This document shows, piece by piece, positions 34,336-48,872 of a DNA stretch of 64,000 bases. Each line of letters begins with the position of its first letter. Positions within the stretch are counted from its first letter, which is position 1. The notes below the pieces were generated by a model. It was not told the origin of the DNA. It saw nothing but the letters and a program-made list of their open reading frames with translations, and ran no database searches. Made by a program: the position numbers and the translations under genes. Where the stretch lies: NCBI GenBank assembly GCA_021018995.1, contig CM037595.1, forward strand, positions 96,112,491 to 96,176,490. Reading direction: 5' to 3'. Origin of the DNA: Chloranthus sessilifolius. Taxonomy: Eukaryota; Streptophyta; Magnoliopsida; Chloranthales; Chloranthaceae.

Positions 34336-36999
34336 AGCTTGGCAGATCGTATGAGGAAACTAACTTATCACTAAATACAAATGTAGATAGATAGGTAGGT
34401 AGGTGGACAACCTATAGAATTTCTTCTTGTCTAATGACTATATATTTAGTTTACTTTTGGCATTTTGAAGGGATTTTTGATATAGCATTTAAGATTTATT
34501 GTTGGTAAGTCTCTCAGGATCAGGGCACACTAAGATGATTTGTCGGATTTCATTGGAAGCTTTTCCACTTGGTTGCTGTAAAATCAGGATGCTTAGTTAG
34601 GGGGCTAGTATGGACGAAAATCTCTTATTAAACAGATTTTGAGCACCTCTATTCGCGCCTATTGATTAACTGAGGATGCATATGCTGAAAAACCATTGAA
34701 GACTGTTTTGAACCAGATGATGAGATCGATTTTCATCCCAATCTGCCTCGCGATGGATCTCCAGACCATGGACGTTCCATCAGAGGGTATTTTTTGTTTC
34801 CACATGGCAAATTTCCTAAAAAGTGACAATAAAATCATGTTTGAGTGGGATGCATGCCCCATGCCACATGATTTTTGAGTCACTTTTTTGGGATCTGTGC
34901 TGCGAAGAAAATCAAATGTCCATAGTTACCAAAAGTTCCGAATTTATGAAAAAAACTCATTTAAAACGCCCTTTTTTCATGAAATGCTGTCAACACATTT
35001 AAAACCCATGTTTTTTAAAAAAATACTCATATTTTTAAAAAAATCACATTTTTTATTTTGAACTCGTTCTTTTACAATATTTTTAATAATTTTAATATTT
35101 CCATTACCTTTTCTCAAATGCTTCTCAAAATTTTTTCCCTTTTTTTTTCTTTTTTTGTTCCTCACAGATTTTCCTGAAGTCCAACTTGGTAGCTCCATAC
35201 GTGCTTATGGTCTCAATATCCCATTATGTGGAAGATTGTGATGAAAACTAATATCTATTGTCTGATTCAAAGTAGTCAATGGATTTTCGGTGTCTGTCGC
35301 TCAGTAATTCGGGTAGGGGGGAATAGAGCTATCCTTAGATTTTTGGTCCAAACGGGCCCTAGAGTTGGTAAAGTGATGTAGAAATCAGCCTTAGAGTTGG
35401 TAGTTGGTAGAGTGTAGGATAAACATTAAGATCCATTCAAATTATCCAATCATATAAAATAATTTAATAAATTTAATTAAAATAATTAGGCTAATTCAAT
35501 TTTAGCGCTCGCATGTATTAAGATTTTTCGATCTACAAAAATGGCTTCGATGAAAGAACTCGAGTTTCGAGTTTTATTCTAATTTAGAGCACTAAATGAT
35601 AATTACGGTATTTTCTCGCGACTCCTTTAGGATTTGAAGAATTAAAGGTCCGAAGAGTATATTCAATCAAAAGAGAAAAATCAAAGTATATCAATGACTA
35701 AGGTGTGAATATTCCAACAATTAATTTATTAGGGATTTTATTTTATATTTTATGAAAGGGAATAAGGAAAATAATTACTTGATAATAATTAAAAAGGACA
35801 AAATAGAAAGGGTTTTAAGGCTTTACACTAAAGATTTTGAGGTTTCAGAACAAGGTTATACGTCAGTTTCGCATTAATTGTACGATAAATGAAGATTCAC
35901 TCATCGAGTTTTAAAAGATTCGTCCTTTCGGGTGAAAACTTTTCACAAGTTCTTTAAAGTTTGTACAGAACAACTCTCAATTTTATTAATTATCAACTAA
36001 TTAAAATAAAGTCTTTACATGCCTTTATATAGAGGTTAAGAAAATTTTAACTAAATATAAAATTCGAAATAAGAAAGTCTTAAAACAATTAAAATTGTAA
36101 ATAACAAATTTTTGTCTAAAATTTATATAGCTACCAATTTGTGGAAGACTTTCACGGATGATTGTCTTATGTTTGCGGACGTTCGTCGTCTACGACGTAC
36201 TCAAAATAGAAAGCTTCAAAATCATGGATGTCCATCTGAATGCTACGGACGTCTATTCTAAATTTACAGACGTCTGTCGTATATTGACGAACTTTATTAC
36301 CTTTTCTTCTTTTTCTCTTATTTTCTTTTGTTTTCTCCTTACATTTTTCATCCTCCTTGTATTGGAAGATGTCCCTATCACAAAATAATTTAGTACCGGA
36401 TTTGAAGAGTTCAGTACAGATTGACGAACCTGCCTTAGCAAATGGCATACATAGGTAGAGTGTATGCACGGATCTTTATGCTCTTGAAGTCTGCACACAG
36501 GAGTTGCATCATTGCATGCCTCAAAGGAATGTACTTGTATCAATCAATATAGTTTGTGTTTCTCTATGAGATGGCAGGCAGATCCAAATTTGACAAGAAT
36601 ACACTATATGGGCAAAATTGATTTTTACGTGTAAAAGGTGGAAAAAAACGAGACTTGGCTTTATGTAAACGACAATGGACTCCATTCCATCCAAATATTT
36701 CCTGCATTTGTTAGTTAAAAATGTTGTAAACACTGTACGGCGCTATGTAGTAAATAAAATTAATTCTACAAAGCACAGAATTAGCACAAATTTCAAATTG
36801 ATTTGGTGTTCAAGGGCTGTGATCAGATTCAAACAGTCGAACCCTACATCAAGTTCTCAAACTTATTATTATTATTTTTTTCGGTAGTTAGGCATTGAGA
36901 TTGAGGTTGTTCACCCATTCGTTAAAATCAGCAAAAGGGGCTATAATCCAAGCTTACAAAAAGATAACAGAATCAATCCAACACAGAAGCTGCTTCGGC
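34336..36999. other. intergenic: 3' UTR of CID gene, then repeats
   Basis: The first few hundred bases are the likely 3' UTR; an AATAAA is present near 34827 but lies inside a repeat. Foldback-family words occur around 34680-34880 and 35200-35290. About 35390-36400 has the look of a decayed retroelement terminal region, with 'gtcgtctacgacg'-type repeats near 36180-36290. No gene recognised. Confidence 0.35.
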
Positions 37000-37180
37000 A
37001 TTTCGATCACTCCTATCATTATTAGATTAGATTTGGCTATAAGAAAATGAGAAGAACCATTGAAAAAAGGTTGAACACCAAACATCATTTAGAACCAAAG
37101 AAAATAGATCACGTGGGAACGAATCTCACCATTTAATATCCAAATAATCCCTGTTTTAGATCCCTCAAATACAAGGGATT

Positions 37181-37371
37181 GAAAAAATAGGCCATTACCC
37201 AGTGCACATCTCATATGTACAGGTGCCGGAAGGAATGGACGGGATACAAACCTAACATCTGACTTGTTAGCCCTCTGAACTTGAACTCGAACTCGAGTCT
37301 TCACGGTTGACACTTGACAACCCAAGGCTCCAAGCCTTTTACCATCACACCAAGCAATGGCCCCCTCTCAC
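37181..37371 (-). mobile_element. tRNA-derived SINE with 12-bp target duplication
   Basis: On the minus strand it has an A-box-like TTGGTGTGATGGT and B-box-like GACTCGAGTTCGAG, and a short A-rich 3' end (T-rich on + near 37181). Flanked by ATACAAGGGATT at 37169-37180 and 37372-37383. A different family from the SINEs at 939 and 24856. Confidence 0.8.
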
Positions 37372-37424
37372 ATACAAGGGATTCTAAAGTGGAAACCATT
37401 TGTGAAGACTACAACATAGAAGGG

Positions 37425-37500
37425 TTGGGCCTGTAGCACGGTGGAAGGTTGACAATATTGAAACCACAAGGTCGCAGGTTCGAGCCCATCTATAAAGAAA
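37425..37500 (+). mobile_element. short tRNA-like SINE fragment
   Basis: Contains A-box-like TGTAGCACGGTGG and a perfect B box GGTTCGAGCCC about 40 bp later, then A-rich sequence. No clear target duplication. Confidence 0.5.
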
Positions 37501-39000
37501 AGAAGTATAAATACAGAAACCTAATGTATCAGAAACCTAATGTCTGATTGAAGTTAGGTATATACATGCATATACTAAGGCTATATGATATTTATGATTA
37601 TGGTTTCTTCATCAGATTCTCTTGTATTCAAGAACTCTATATAGGGCTCAAGCAGTTAGATCTCAGCATTGCCTAATTGTTCAAAGTCTCAAGAAACATC
37701 TTGCAATGGTAATATTAAAAAAAATTGAAAAGAGTCCATAATCCTCCGAGTCTATAATCTATATGCAGACAATGGACTTTATTAGCATTAGTCCATGTTC
37801 GATTCTATTGTTTTGGACACCTGGAAAGACAAAATAGTTAATTTTGAACCACGAACAATACAAGAGAGGATTTTGTTCCACAAAGAATGAGAGTTTGATA
37901 TTTTACATCATTACATGACAGGTAAGGTATTTCCATATATGATATAAATTGTTCTTAGAAGCATTTTCAATCATATGGCAGGCCAAACACTTTGTAATAT
38001 AATGACATCAAGTTTGGAACACATTTAGCTTGTCGGTCTTCGATACATGGAATCAAAACTCGGCCGATAACGATAAGTATCAGCGGTTTTGTCGAGAACC
38101 AATACTGATATCACCCCAATAACACCTCTGTATCCGGACCGATAATGGTCATTACCGGTTGATGCCGAGAGCACCTTGATTTTGACACCGATACCACCTT
38201 GGTACCAGTATCGAAACCGATAATGGTCGGTATTGGCCAATACTAACCGATACAATTTGTTTTTTTTTATTTTTCTATTACCTTTTTTTTTTCCAAAAAA
38301 AATAAAAATATCGACCGATACGGTATCGGTGATGCCATATCTGTATCGGCAGATATGTCTCGTCCAAGATGGACCAATACCCGACACTGACACCTTGCTT
38401 CAAAATATTTGTTGGGTCATCGTACTTCATTATACAATATAAACACAAACAATAGAGTCTTCCTCTGCACCTTTTAAATAGATGAAACATATACATATTT
38501 AACTGTTGAAGAGCCTCTTGCAATTGCAAAAAGAGCTTTAAGGGGCTTGAACCTCCAAAACTAATCTTAAATAACGTATAATTTATTCATCTCTTCTTAT
38601 ATCCATGGTACTTTTGGGGAAGTTTTGCAAAAATTTCAAAGCCAACAGTCCCCAATTAACATGGTAGTTTTTGTTTTTGTCTTTTTTTTTGGTGAGTCCA
38701 GATTGCTGTTAGTTGTGTCCGCCACCATATGAGCACATCTATCTCAAAACACAAACGAATATAAGCAGATGAGAAATATCCAAGAAACTGACTTAATCAC
38801 CAACCTAAACAAATAGAAGAGCTTCAATAATAGGTGTCTAAAAGGGAACCTGTTTATGATCTCATGCATGTAGGTTAGCATAAACAAGATGACAGGTTAC
38901 TTTTAATTCTACAATCAAATACCTATAGCGAAAAAGATCAAATAAGAAACTGAAAAGGTACACAAGGGTAGGACCTAAGTTAATGCAATAAGCCCGACTA
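37501..39000. other. intergenic DNA with a GATACCG repeat cluster
   Basis: 38030-38395 is dense in inverted words CGGTATC, GATACCG and CCGATAAT, typical of a MITE; a related cluster lies in NLP intron 4 (41340-41575). The rest is AT-rich and featureless. Confidence 0.45.
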
Positions 39001-39260
39001 GTATAACACCCATAACATTTACAAGCTTCTAAAACAAAAATTCTTTTCCTTGATACAATTATAAACTATTTTTACAAATTAGTGTTCACATACCCGGCCT
39101 TACGTCGTGAAGAGCACATCAACAATCTGCCCAATATAGCTGCAACATTTCATTGCCACCGTAAACTTTCACTTCCACCACATAGCGTAGATATAGGTGG
39201 ACATATGTACATATACATAAACATGAATACGGTTTCTCCCGCTCCTTCAAAGTCTCCCAC

Positions 39261-39266
39261 TTTATT
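39261..39266 (-). terminator. candidate poly(A) signal of the NLP gene
   Basis: AATAAA on the minus strand, about 365 bp after the NLP stop codon, within a stretch free of repeats that is probably the 3' UTR. Alternatives cannot be excluded. Confidence 0.35.
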
Positions 39267-39630
39267 GCATGGTCTCCTGCAATAAAATCCCACGGTAGTA
39301 AATCTGATGCAGTCTAATGCACATACAGAATTTGAAACCACAACCTGCTGGCAGTCTTCTAGTACAAAACCCGTTTGGAAAAAGTTAACACTGCAATCTC
39401 ACAACTACGAGATTCCCATTAGCATGTTCTGTGCAATGATCACAATACAGTGCCGACACATCTCTCACCATCCTAAACAAGGAACACAACTTTGAGAATT
39501 GAGTTGAAACTTCCCAATCTTTTTCAAAAGTACGTAACTCTTACACAAATCATGGGATGTAAGAATTCTCATCTGACGGCAAGAGATGTGAACTTACTAT
39601 TTTCCAGCTATCAAGTTCAATTCTGTACAC

Positions 39631-40670
39631 TTAGGAACCCATCAAATAGCAATTGCTACTGGTTGAGCTGCCCCCAGCACAAGGCAAATCACGAACCATA
39701 AGCTTAACAGTGCGAGACCCGATAGGCTCCCATATCTCAATACACTCCTGAAGATCGGAATCGCTTGACAACATAACCCACTCCTCCTCATCATCTAAAT
39801 ACTTGAGTTGGAATGCACCAGTAGCCAATTTAAACCTCTTACCCACTTCCTCAGATAACTGCAAGTATCCCATACAGGGCATGAACTTGAACCTTGACGT
39901 GTCTTCTTTGTACGTAGCCTTTACTGTGATCGTTGACACGGCATCTCTATTATATGACGTGCACTCCATACGATTCGGTGCAAGGAAGGTAGGGGAGCTC
40001 GATGCACTGCCGTGCATCATAGAACCCGAGCTGTTGGATGAATCCGTCATACCCGATGAAGTGGGATGGATATGCTCGACAACCCCATCGTCGATATCTA
40101 CCCCAGTATCCATTTCATCCGCTGCCGCCATATCAGAGCTCTCTTTACTAGAACCCCATCTGTTGAAGCTCTCCTTTGCATGATATGAACCGGATGCAAC
40201 ATCTTTAGAATATGCCCACGACATGTGTTGAAGATTCAGCTGCTGGGATGATCCTGTATGTACAGCAGTAAACTTCGATTCACTGTTGCCCTTATATTTA
40301 TTGCAGTGTATCGTATTGCCTAAAGAGTCAATTTGATCACCACCCACTGAACAATCGGCACTTTCCAACTTCATAGAAAATTGCGGGCCCTCAGCGGAAG
40401 GACCCGAAGATGCTGGCAAATAATCTGGTGTTGTTGGGTTTTTTTGAGAAGAGAAAACATTACCACACCCTGTGAGGTCTTCAACCACGGAGGTTGCAGC
40501 AACGATACCCCCTGTGACTGGATCATACTTCAATGATCCATCTACACCTTGAACAGATTCGATCACGGTCTGAATTTTTCTCAGCGAACGATTTACCTTG
40601 TTGATCTTGCGAGATGGCCATCTAGAGATCCCATGTTGTCTGCATATCCTTTTCAAAGTAGTAGGGCAAA
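39631..40670 (-). CDS. NLP8: NLP exon 5 (second half of RWP-RK, PB1, stop)
   Basis: The acceptor lies at 40671-40672 and the stop TAA at 39631-39633. It completes a split Val codon and encodes [21 protein letters not shown], a Ser-rich linker, and the PB1 domain for NLP-NLP interaction. The open frame upstream of the acceptor (to 40719) is intronic. Confidence 0.93.
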
Positions 40671-43600
40671 CTGCAAACATGAGATACCCAGAACTTAATA
40701 TTGAGGCAATGGGCATCAACCAGTGTTTTAAAAATTGACCGGCCGGTTCGACCGGAACCGGTGACTCATGTGGTCTGATTCACATAAGAATCAATGCTTT
40801 CGGTTTTTTCTTGTTGAACCGGAGAACGGCCAGTTTTTGCACTAAACCAGCCGGTTCGCGGTTCAATATGAACCGGTCTGGTTCATCATTGCTTAATTTC
40901 TTTTTTTAGATTTTTTAAAAAGCCTATGTTGTGGAGGTGATTTGAGCTGAAAACCTATTAAATAGTATCACTTAAAGCCAAAGTTCTAACCAACAAATAC
41001 CGATGTATTAATTGTCTTAAAGATGCAATACTATTTAAATATATATCTTAAAAATTTATACTAAACCTAAATATGACAATATAAGCGACATAACTTTATT
41101 ATTAAATTTTTTTCTCGAACTAGTCCGGTTGAACCCGGTCCGACTGAACCGGTGCCCTTGCCGGTTCGGTGTCCAGTCTGGTTTTCAAAACATTGGCATC
41201 AACTACCAAGGATGCACATCCCTTCCTCCCAAAGTAAACAGTAGCTTTTCAAGCTATATGTATAAAGGACACAGTTTTTTGGTTTTTCAGCTAAGTTCAT
41301 ACATACCAACAAGAACATGTGAGTCTATACCAAGGAATCACCTCAGTATTGGATCGGTGTAAGCCAATCCGGCCAATACTAGGATATTTTTTTTCTTTTT
41401 TTTTGAAAAAAAATCAGAAACATGAGAGTATCGGTTGATTCTGTTCACAGTATAACCCGATACATCTCTGTATCAAAACCATACCGATACCAGTACTGAA
41501 ATCAGTATCAGTATTGGTTTGGTTAGGAACTGATACGTATCGGTATCGCCCGATATTTATACTGCTTTCATTCTTTTTTAGGATCTATAAATTTAATTTT
41601 TTTTTTCTCTTTGTACCTCATTTTGGGTATTTTTATATTTAAATATTTTTGAGATGTACATTTATATAAAAACAAATAATTGGTAAATTTAATTTTAAAA
41701 AAAACTAACAAACTGCCAATATTCGTTGAAAACACTTTATATTATACTAGCTGATAAAAAAACCCTAAACAACTCTTGAGGTTATTAAATACACTTTACT
41801 CTTGTAAAAATACCATTTTTTTCCCCCAAACCCTATCCTTTTGTTATAACAAAGTCTTCTTGAGTTTTTCTATGGTGCTCATAGCATACGTGTGAGCATG
41901 ATTACAGAATAGAGCCATTCCACATACTAGTACATTCCAAAAAGTCGGAAATTATCTAATCTAGGTAACGTGAAGAGGGTTTCATAACTTAGTACATTCC
42001 AAGCTAATAGTGAAAGTTGGAGGGTGTTAATTTTTGATAAATTACCCTAACAAACTGTTGTATATTTTATATTTAAATATGCTTGTCCAAATGAGTTACT
42101 GAATTGGATTCTATCTTAACGTTGACAACTTCTAGCAGTACCGAACACCCTGCATACACAGACAACACAAATCCACAGGTTTCATTACACACCATTGAAA
42201 GTAATCTAGTTGTACTAATTGAAAAAAAACAAGCGAAAGTAGTCTACTTGTTCTGATTAAACAAAAAGTACTCTCATTGCTTTTAACTGCAAATTGAAAA
42301 AATTTCTTATAGAATGTGCATATCTAAGATATGAATAAATTGGACACTGTCTAATAAGTGATTGGATGAGATTGATATGTGAGACAAAATTTATCTTTGT
42401 AAGATTGTTCGGATATGTGATGGAAAATGCAAATTATACATCCCGATACCATCTCTGATAGATTGGACCATGTTAGATTCCGTGATTCACACCTATTTAG
42501 CTTAGACAGTAATGTTGTAACAGATAAAAAATTCAAAAATAATAAACATATGGATTCAGTCATTATGTGGTTTGAAAGACAACGATGTAATAGTAAGATT
42601 TTTTGTTAAACAGATGCAAATAAAGAAGTCTAACCTCCAATGCTTTTTGCAGCATCCTTCAGGCTACCCGAAAAGTATCGTTGAAGAACACTTAAGCTAA
42701 TATTCTTCTCTGCAGTACTCCGCTTCTTCTCTAGCTGTTTACCGGAGCCAGTTTTCTGTAATATAAAATAACAAGAGATATCATCAATTGAAACTTTTTC
42801 AAGATACCTCATAACTCTCAATCAAATACACCACTCAATTAACAGCAATACACATGTCAATGGAGTGGTGGACCCAATAAGATGAATATAATTTTTTCTC
42901 AAAAATCAACACTTTCAACCTAAATTTACAAGAGCAGTAAGCTTAACTGCATGGTTTCTGTGCAACTTGCTAAAACACAAGATTAATAGGCTTTAGAGTT
43001 TGAATGTATCGAATCTTTACTGGAAAAAAACTGGTGAAAAATGCAAGTACAAGCAAGCAATGTTTGGCGAAGTTCTGGCATATATAGCCAGACAGATTTT
43101 TTTCATAATTCTTTGTTTATGGATGAGTATGAATGGGATGCATGAGCATTTTATATGATGAGATCTTGTATTACCACTGTCCCTTACATTTTCATCTCGT
43201 CAAAAACTCTTCAAACTTTTCAATGTCCTCGATAACAGATATACCTCCTTGTCGAAGGTCTTGGCACTGGTCCAGTAATGGATGGTAATAGGCCAGAGTA
43301 TACTTTTCGATCAATTTTTCCTTCATATCCTCCTAATCGGTGATAGGTGGATGCCTAATTGCTTCCCGCCTCCGTTCCACATTAGTTCAGAAAAGTCTGG
43401 CTTAGCCTATTAACTACATCTTGGTGAACCTGATCTGACGCTACTCAGATGTCCCATTGCACTCAAACTATTGATCCATGCCTAATAACCAATCGATGAA
43501 GGCCTTTGGGTCAAGTCTTCCATCGAAGCTTGGAGCCTCAACCCGAACAATTTAAAATTTTTTAGCATGAGGATCATACTCGAATGGAGGGTCCCTTCTC

Positions 43601-46600
43601 CTATCCCTATCTCGACCATTAGCCCCATCATCATTGTGGTCCCCGTTCATGGACTCGCACAACTCATCCACGCGGATACTCAACTCCTGGTTACTCATTT
43701 CCATGCTTGCTATACGGTCCTAAAGTTCCTGAAGAATGGAGAGGCCCTGCCTGTCCATGTTAGGATTACAAACCCGTGGACACAAACCAGTGTTCTTAAG
43801 GTGGCCAGGGCAGTCGCCTGGGAGTTCGCTTGGGTGGTTCAGGCCCCGAGCGCCCTGATTTAGCCATGGTAGGCTTACCAGGAGGGCCGGGTGGTCTAGG
43901 CGGATGCCTGGGCGGCCACCTGGGCGTTTTAAAGTCGGGGCGGGACGGGGAGATTTATAAATTAACAGGCTTTTACCAGGTCGGATCGAGTCATCAAAAG
44001 ATTGGGCATATGGCAATTTTTACTGGACACCACCCAACCTGACCCATCAACGACCCTTAAACTTTAAAACCCTTATTGCCTAGGGATAATGACTCCTTAC
44101 TGACATTTAAACACCAGAATGGTATTTAAATGATCTTATACCACTAAAGTTGAGACTTTTAATCTCACACTGTTGATGTGTGATTATCATTATGCCATGT
44201 GGTGAACATCTGTGATCAAGCTAAATTGTCCAACTGGCAATATATCCTTGAAACATGTCTTAGCCCAAAGAAACATGCCTATAAGTGGATTTGAATCATA
44301 TGATTGATGAACCTAAAGTGGATTTGAATGTTATATACGTTTATCTTGAAATAAAGTATATATATCATTATATACGACGGTGAGGCTCATAAGACCTCAG
44401 CAACCTCACTGGTCTGACGAGTTGTAGGCCCATAAGACCTCTCACTCAATAGAAGTACAGAACTCTATTTGCGATCCCTACATTGTTAGGGCAATCACAT
44501 GAACACCGTGATTTAAAGATTTGAAGCCTTCTAGGCCATGCTTTTTCACAGTCGATGCCACGTGTCAACTCTCTCACCACACCATGAGAGTAGACTTGTA
44601 ATTTTCCCCTTACCATCTTCAGTAGAAAAATGCTCAACCATATTGGTGCCACAATACACTCTCCCATCTATTCCTGCCACTTGGGCTGACACCTCCACGT
44701 GCTGCCTCAAAGACCATGGATTGAAATGCACCGCCCCCATCTCATTATAAAACCAATGGTTAAAGCCCACCCCACATTCAAAATTGAACCTAAAAATTGT
44801 CAAAGAAGGATGAAGGCTCGACGTTCACTGAACGGGTCAACCGTAGAAACCCCATCCGGATCAAGTGGTTGCATATATGCCTCCCTCCCAACCTCTACTC
44901 GCTGGCCAAACTCCCTCTCATCTCTAGCGATGACAACCGAAACCTGCCCCTTGTCTCCTAAAGCTCTGGATCAATCCTCGTGGTCATGCCATCAAAACCC
45001 ATATTCCCCCTCGTAACCCTTCCATCCTCATTTAACACTACCATCACAACCTCGACTTCACCATGCTCCGCTGATGCGGAATCCCTTGACTGACTCCCAG
45101 TCAATGGCTCAAGATTCACTGATAGTGGGTTGACATCCATACCATCTGCGTTACCGACTTGGATCCAAACCCCGACCTCATTCAACATTACAATCAAAAA
45201 AGGCCATACCGTTGTTGTCTGTGCTACGTGAAGGATGCACCAGAAAGTTACACGGTTAACTGTCACGTCTCTCCACCCGTGAATTAGACCCTAGTGAACC
45301 ATTGACACTAGGATACAGGTGAATCTTGTTTCCTCCAAACTGATATTGTGACGGTTCACCGCCATGAAGATCCCACAATTTCGACTAATTCTACTCAGCA
45401 CTTCCCCAGTCCACTTGTGGAGCAGCAACCTGAAGATCCTTCACCAAACTCTTGCACTCTCTTTTCGAACTTAGCAGTCCCCATCACGCAAACTCCAAGG
45501 ATTGCATTTCAAGTTTTGTTCACAACATGTAGAAACGCCTTTAGTTGCTGCAACTAATGCAATCTCCTTCACCTCAAAACGAAGAAGAATTTTATTGTTA
45601 ATGATGGAGATCTTGGGCCCACTCTCTCTACCCACTCTAATGTAGCCCACCTTCGTAAACTTAAGAATGAAATCTGTGAATGTTACAACAATCGACATTT
45701 TTTCAAAATAAAATAATCTATTAAAGAGTACAATATCTGCAACCTCAATTGAAGCATCACCAACCTGCTAACGAATGGGCCCTCCAAACCCATCATGAGA
45801 ATCCCTCTACCCAACCCCCTATGAACCCAGAGGCATGGTCCCCTGTGGGGTATAGGAGCTCCTGATGCCGAAACTAGTCAAACCGAGGTCTTTACCTTTC
45901 AGGATCGACAATGGTATCTCAATCATGTGATAACTTTCTATGCATATTTTTAGCATGTTGCTAGGAGAGAATTGGTGGTCTGCTCTAAGACGATCCCATT
46001 CTTCTATTCTTTGCTCTTGACTATCTTACCATGAACCTTGCTAGGAGAGAACTGGTTATCCTCTCTGAGACAACCCATTCCTCTAGTCTTTTGTGATTTT
46101 GACTATCTTATTCTTACCATGAACCTTATTGTCAAAACACCCCATTGATGTCATTTAATCCTTTTACTGAAGTTCAAGTTCCTGCAGCTACGACATACCC
46201 AGTCACCAAGGCGCACCACCACCGGCCGCCAAGCCAACTGAGGTTGTTTACTTAAGCTCATAGTCTTTCATGTCTAGGAACAGCTTTGGAACATGATTGT
46301 AAACACTCCTATAATTTGTAGTCTTCGTATTACATATCTCAAGAACTGTTTCAAGGACTGTTATATAAAAATCATATCCTACTGGGTTTCATTGTTTCCT
46401 GTGTTTTGAAAACTGCTTATAACAGAAAAATGAGTAGCTGATTACATGCCTTGTGGAACATTGTTTCAAAACCCATCACGTGGAATCATAGCGTTTGTTT
46501 TTAGTAAGTTAATTAGGAATATGAGAGAACACTCCTATAATCCTAGTGTTTGTTTTTAATCAAGAACTGTTTCAAGGACTGTTAGATAAAGTACATATCC

Positions 46601-48815
46601 TACTGGGTTTCATTGTTTTCTGAATTTTGAAAACTGCTTATAATAGACAAATGAATAGCTGATTACATGCCTTGTGGAACATTGTTTCAAAACCAATCAC
46701 GTGGAATCATAGCATTTGTTTTTAATAAGTTAATTAGGAATATGAGAGATTAAGCCTTAAATTCGAAATCTTTATCTTCCAAAATTAAGCAAACTAAATA
46801 AACAAGATGGTCGGGAACTTAAGCATACCATCTCCAAGATTTATATCAAAGTTCATGTTCTGCCAGTGTTATCAAAAGTGCTCACATGGTTGACAAGTGA
46901 GAGGGGGAGGGGAGGGGAGGCGAGACCTCCTTGTCGACTAGCACAAGCAACTCTAAGTGAAGGTGAGAGTATAAAGACGATCAATTTTACATGTCAAAAG
47001 CTGACATCTACAGAATTCAGGGGCCCTGAAATCTTATCATATAGCTTCTGACAGTGAGAGATCAACATCAATAGATGTAATAATATTGAAGTCGAAGATA
47101 GCCATTAACCTTAAATAGGAAAAAAATTATGCAACAAAATGTAATTCCCAATCCTCAAAAATATAGTGTGAGAAGTATCAGAAATATACAGTGCGACTAC
47201 TTTATATGGACAAAGTCCTTAGTGTTTAAGGGTGAAAACAATTTGCATAAAGGGTTTGTACCTGATGCCAGCATATCTGTAGGAGGGTTATGGGGTAATA
47301 CCTAAAACGGGTTACAGTAAAATCGTGTGCCAATGAATCAGAAAATAAATTGCTAGGTGGATTTATCCAATGAAGTTATTTCAAGGATTCAATGGTATGT
47401 ATGCAAGCAAACCATTCATCACAAATGGATATGGTTAAGATGAACACCTTCTCATGACAAACATCCACTTCGGATTCCTCACGCTCTGTATTTTGATTCT
47501 GCAAGACCACCTTTTGTCTCAAATCAAGTTCATTATTGGGCAGTGCTGGTTGAGAACTATTCACGGCCATAGATGTTGAAGGTAAACTCATTTCCCCACA
47601 TATCTGAATGCCCATTTTGGAATCTTCAGCTCCACCTAACTCTGCATCTGAAACTGTTCTCAAGCTTCGACAAATTCTCTGCATGGTACTCGAAAGGTTG
47701 TTTAGCAAGAGCTGTTGCTCTGGGCTCCCTGTGCAATTGATTGGGAGAAAAAACTCCAATATATAATCATCATTTCCAGTGTGGATGCTCCTTAGCCTAA
47801 TAGCAACAGCGGCATTTAGACCAAACCTGCGTGCATGATGCACGAGTGGATACTCTCCTACATTGTACCCTTTTACATCAGGTGAGAAAAATGGATGATT
47901 TGATAGAAGGGCTTTTCCAGCTATGCCTTGTCCTTTCTCAAGTTGATGTTCAAAACATGTATGCATGAAGCCTTGCATTCGTATCTCGTTCACATAGCAT
48001 GCTGATTCCTGGATACATAATGAAGTTCTTTTCCATGAACTAGTCTTACTCTCCCCCATGTAAACGCTCACACCGTGCATTTCATCAGAGAGACAACAGG
48101 GAATCCATGTCAGTGCCAAAGGTAGCCTATGTGCATGGCAAACGGCTCTCAAAATGTCATGTATCTCAGCAAAGGAAGCTGCTTTGTTCTTTGTGATGTT
48201 CTGAAAATCACAAGATAATTAGATATTAAGGCACATAGCATAATGAATAAACCAGATCCTATTGGAGGACTACACATAATGCTGATTAACACCTGTGGAT
48301 GAACTTGAGCTTCAGTGGTCTTTAAGTTCACGGCCTGCAAGCATAGGCATTAGAATATGGTTAATAACTGGGTTAATAACTACTCTCAATTATATATGTA
48401 CATATACAGTTGGAGTCATGGTCCTCATGGACAGAGTATATAAGTATGTGTTTATATGCAGGATTAGGTGTGTAGCAAGCTGGAGTTCAAGTCATTCTCA
48501 TTTCCAACAAACTGAGATGTGTGTGTGTGTGTTCAGATAAATATATAAAAATATAGCAGTTCACGTGCCACGTGATCGCGAGTGGCTTACATCCTCTAGG
48601 GGTTCAATCCACCCGAGGGTTTTAGAAAACAATAAATATACTTTTTGGACTTTTTTGCCCTTCAATTCACATGTCCTATATCTTGGTTCACCGTTCAAAC
48701 ATGGTGCATTTGAAGTTTTTTAACTTTGAACCAAAATTCAACAGTGGAAAATAATCCTTTTTTTCAGATGGTTGTTGATCAAACTTGGGCATTTTGATGT
48801 ATGCACAACTACATA

Positions 48816-48872
<57 letters not shown>

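Noticed and set aside
39803..40183. 126-codon ORF on the plus strand
   Set aside because: Antisense shadow of NLP exon 5.
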